Positions 62,501-64,000 of a stretch of DNA of 64,000 nt are shown piece after piece (the first letter of the stretch is position 1; each line of letters opens with the position of its first letter). The stretch comes from Corynebacterium sp. (GTDB lineage: Bacteria > Actinomycetota > Actinomycetes > Mycobacteriales > Mycobacteriaceae), in assembly GCF_030532325.1 (NCBI RefSeq), contig NZ_JAUNLS010000002.1, positions 1 through 64,000 of the forward strand, in the 5' to 3' direction. The position numbers and the translations under genes are program-made. Under the pieces are notes generated by a model. It was not told where the DNA came from and made no database searches. It saw only the letters and a program-made list of their open reading frames with translations.

Positions 62501-64000
62501 CGTCGGATTGCGCTCCGAGCAGGGTGAACATCGAGGTGATGTTCTTCTCCCGGATGGAATCCAACGGCGGGTTAGTCACCTGCGCGAAGCGCTGGGAGAA
62601 GAAATCGAAGAGCAGGCGCGGGCGCTGCGAGAGCGCGGCGATGGGCGTATCGGATCCCATGGAGCCGATGGCCTCGGCGCCGTTTTCTGCCATGGGCTTG
62701 ATGATGAGGTCGACGGCTTCCTCGGTGATGCCAAAGACGCGCTGGCGCAGGACCACTCGGTTGTGCGGCATGTACTCGTAGCGGGTCTGTGGCAGCTGGG
62801 CAATGGGCACGAAGTTCTCCCGGATCCACTCCCCATAGGGCGCGGCGGTGGCCAGGCGCTGCTTAATCTCCGCGTCCTCCACGATGCGCCCGGCGGCGGT
62901 GTCCACGAGGAACATCTGGCCGGGTTGCACACGCGTGCGCTTGACGATGTCCCCCGGATCCACCTCCAGCACCCCCGCCTCCGAGGCCATGATGACCAGG
63001 CCGTGATCGGTGATCCAGATGCGCCCGGGGCGCAGGCCGTTGCGGTCCAGGGTGGCGCCGACGAGGCTGCCATCGCTAAAAGCCACCGAGGCCGGGCCGT
63101 CCCAGGGCTCCATGAGACAGGAGTGGTACTCGTAGAAGTCCCGCAGCTGCGGGTCGATGTTCTCCGCGTGCTCCCAGGCCTGGGGGATCATCATCATGAT
63201 GGCGTGCGGCAGACTGCGCCCGCCCAGGTGAAGCAGCTCCACGGCCTCGTCGAAGACTGTAGTGTCCGAGCCGCTCGGCGCGCAGATGGGCAGGACGCGC
63301 TCCAGCGGGCCCAAGACCTCGGAGCGGATGAGGGCCTCGCGGGCGCGCATCCAGTTCTCGTTGCCTTTGACAGTGTTGATCTCTCCGTTGTGGGCCACCA
63401 TGCGGAAGGGGTGCGCCAGCGGCCAGGAGGGAAAGGTGTTGGTGGAAAAACGCGAGTGGACCACGGCGATGGCGGATTCCATGCGGGGATCGCGCAGGTC
63501 GGCGTAGAAGCCCGCCAGCTGCGGGGTAGTGAGCATGCCCTTGTAGACCATCGTGCGCGCCGAGAGCGAGGGGAAGTAGACGGTGTCCTCGCCGTTCTTG
63601 GTTCCCAGCTCGCGCTCGCAGCGCTTGCGGATGAAAAACATGACGCGGTCGAGCTCGATGCCCTCAAGCAACCTGCCCTCGCGCTCGACGCTGAGGAAGA
63701 GCTGCGCGAACTGCGGCATGGTATCGCGCGAGATGCTGCCCAGCTCCGAGGGATCCGTGGGCACGGTGCGCCAGCCCAGGACAGTGGCGCCCTCCTCGGC
63801 AGCGATGGCCTCGACTTCACGCGTGGCGTCGAGCATGGCCATGCGTGTGCGGGGCAGGAAGGCGATGCCGGTGGCGTAGGCCCCGGCCGGCGGGAGGTCA
63901 AAGCCTTCCTCGGCGGCTACTGCGCGGCAGAAGGCGTCGGGAACTTGGAGGAGGATTCCTGCGCCGTCGCCGCTGGTGGGCTCCGCGCCGGCGGCGCCGC
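59532..64000 (-). CDS. gltB: Glutamate synthase, large subunit (5' end outside window)
   Basis: About 1,489 codons of the alpha subunit, which converts glutamine and 2-oxoglutarate to two glutamates. The frame is open to the right edge, beginning inside [16 protein letters not shown], so only roughly the first 20-50 residues with the catalytic Cys are missing; an apparent start at 63842 is internal. Present are the amidotransferase portion ([25 protein letters not shown]), the central domain, and the FMN site with [12 protein letters not shown] and [13 protein letters not shown]. The 3Fe-4S cluster follows in [13 protein letters not shown], then the C-terminal beta-helix. gltB-gltD order is as in C. 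glutamicum. Confidence 0.97.
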   Translation of the reverse strand, partial: GAAGAEPTSGDGAGILLQVPDAFCRAVAAEEGFDLPPAGAYATGIAFLPRTRMAMLDATREVEAIAAEEGATVLGWRTVPTDPSELGSISRDTMPQFAQLFLSVEREGRLLEGIELDRVMFFIRKRCERELGTKNGEDTVYFPSLSARTMVYKGMLTTPQLAGFYADLRDPRMESAIAVVHSRFSTNTFPSWPLAHPFRMVAHNGEINTVKGNENWMRAREALIRSEVLGPLERVLPICAPSGSDTTVFDEAVELLHLGGRSLPHAIMMMIPQAWEHAENIDPQLRDFYEYHSCLMEPWDGPASVAFSDGSLVGATLDRNGLRPGRIWITDHGLVIMASEAGVLEVDPGDIVKRTRVQPGQMFLVDTAAGRIVEDAEIKQRLATAAPYGEWIRENFVPIAQLPQTRYEYMPHNRVVLRQRVFGITEEAVDLIIKPMAENGAEAIGSMGSDTPIAALSQRPRLLFDFFSQRFAQVTNPPLDSIREKNITSMFTLLGAQSDVLGPDAQAARRIHLDSPIIDNHEFTTLVHANDDGLAEPFGAQVISGLYPVAHHGRGMREAIARVLREVDAAVAAGYSLIVLSDRESDERFAPIPSLLLASAVHQHMVSERTRTRASLVLEAGDAHEVHHLAMLIAFGADAINPYMAFETIDELRLGGQLGQLSLDEACSNYVRAATSGVLKVMSKMGIATVSSYRGAQLADVTGLHRDLLDHYFGGVASPISGATLEDLAADVEARHRSAFLPRPEENAHRALELGGEYKWRREGEFHLFNPETIFTLQHATRTGQYQIFQDYTRAVNDQSRRLVTLRGLMEFVPDRPAISVEEVEPVADIVQRFSTGAMSYGSISAEAHETLAIAMNRLHAMSNSGEGGEDPARFEVEPNGDWRRSAIKQVASGRFGVTSHYLSNCTDIQIKMAQGAKPGEGGQLPPHKVYPWIAQVRVTTPGVGLISPPPHHDIYSIEDLAQLIYDLKCANPEARIHVKLVSEQGIGAVAAGVSKAHADVLLVSGHDGGTGASPLTSLKHAGGPWELGLAETQHTLLLNGLRDRIRVQCDGQLKTGRDVVIAALLGAEEFGFATAPLVVEGCIMMRVCHLDTCPVGIATQNPELRKKFTGSADHVVNFFTFIAQEVREYLAQLGFRSIDEAVGQSQVLRQRAPQEGPDGRPRRGDKLDLSPVLQRVESAHFRNQNLRCTKSQDHGLEQALDHRIIADAQLTIDAAAAKSSATAPSWMAAGKAPAVELHYPVSNRDRSVGTMVGSRITRAAGAHGLPQDTITVRLTGSAGNSLGAFIPAGLTLDVEGDANDFVGKGLCGGRIILRPASSAPRQLPHGPDIIAGNVTAYGATSGELFIRGAVGERFCVRNSGATAVVEGIGNHGCEYMTGGTVIIAGAIGENFGAGMSGGTCYVLDQPGLHSKLNADVADSIEALTGADEEFLAEILARHTALTGSRLTVTPREFLKIVPAAYRRVLTIIDAAEREGRDANDAIMEAVQ

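Overview
This window is chromosomal DNA from a high-GC actinobacterium, almost certainly a Corynebacterium. The evidence is the block aceE, tRNA-Val, HAD/SURF1/PtpA, Nif3/zinc-ribbon/RNase H-CobC, rnpB, glnA2-glnE, thrC, together with an MscCG-type channel and many TANNNT-N7-ATG leaderless starts. The same gene groups occur in Mycobacterium tuberculosis and C. glutamicum. I cannot fix the species from the sequence alone.

Layout. (1) 1-4.2 kb is visibly AT-richer than the rest. It holds an asparagine-synthetase-like ATPase with a dead amidotransferase nucleophile, flanked by a short direct repeat, and a two-gene Kiwa anti-phage system (kwaA-kwaB). (2) 4.2-8.4 kb: a secreted Excalibur-domain protein, an ornithine cyclodeaminase-like enzyme, an acidic hypothetical protein and an AbgT-family transporter. 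(3) 8.6-15 kb is a second accessory zone. It contains a Panacea-antitoxin/putative-toxin pair, the C-terminal stump of an SF2 helicase fused to a truncated type I-E CRISPR array without cas genes, a CAT-anticodon tRNA, secreted proteins including a lipase, a second Panacea pair with a Doc/Fic toxin, and a lipoprotein gene split by an in-frame TAA. (4) 15.3-20.7 kb: a nucleoside-catabolism locus, deoR-type regulator then deoD, MFS transporter, deoC and phosphomutase, with a clear operator over the deoD promoter. (5) 20.8-29.7 kb: TRIC-type channel, peptide-binding lipoprotein, MscCG-like mechanosensitive channel, serine hydrolase, NagD-type HAD phosphatase, acyl carrier protein and an alpha/beta hydrolase.

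(6) 29.7-64 kb is conserved housekeeping DNA: aceE, DUF3052, tRNA-Val, HAD, SURF1, PtpA, Nif3, zinc ribbon, RNase H-phosphatase, RNase P RNA, RNB exonuclease, galactokinase-like, SPOR-like small protein, CYTH-CHAD, DUF2786, glnA2, glnE, AAA ATPase, MFS, thrC, secreted trypsin-like protease, Nudix, pyrG, gltD and gltB (the 5' end of gltB leaves the window). Nitrogen metabolism is concentrated here: GlnA2 and GlnE, glutamate synthase (gltBD) and the glutamine-consuming CTP synthase.

The most interesting part is the load of defence and conflict genes in the first 15 kb. It comprises Kiwa, an unassigned asparagine-synthetase homologue beside it, two independent Panacea toxin-antitoxin modules (one toxin unrecognised), and an eroded CRISPR locus whose breakpoint lies inside a repeat. 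All calls come from reading the sequence; no database search was possible.
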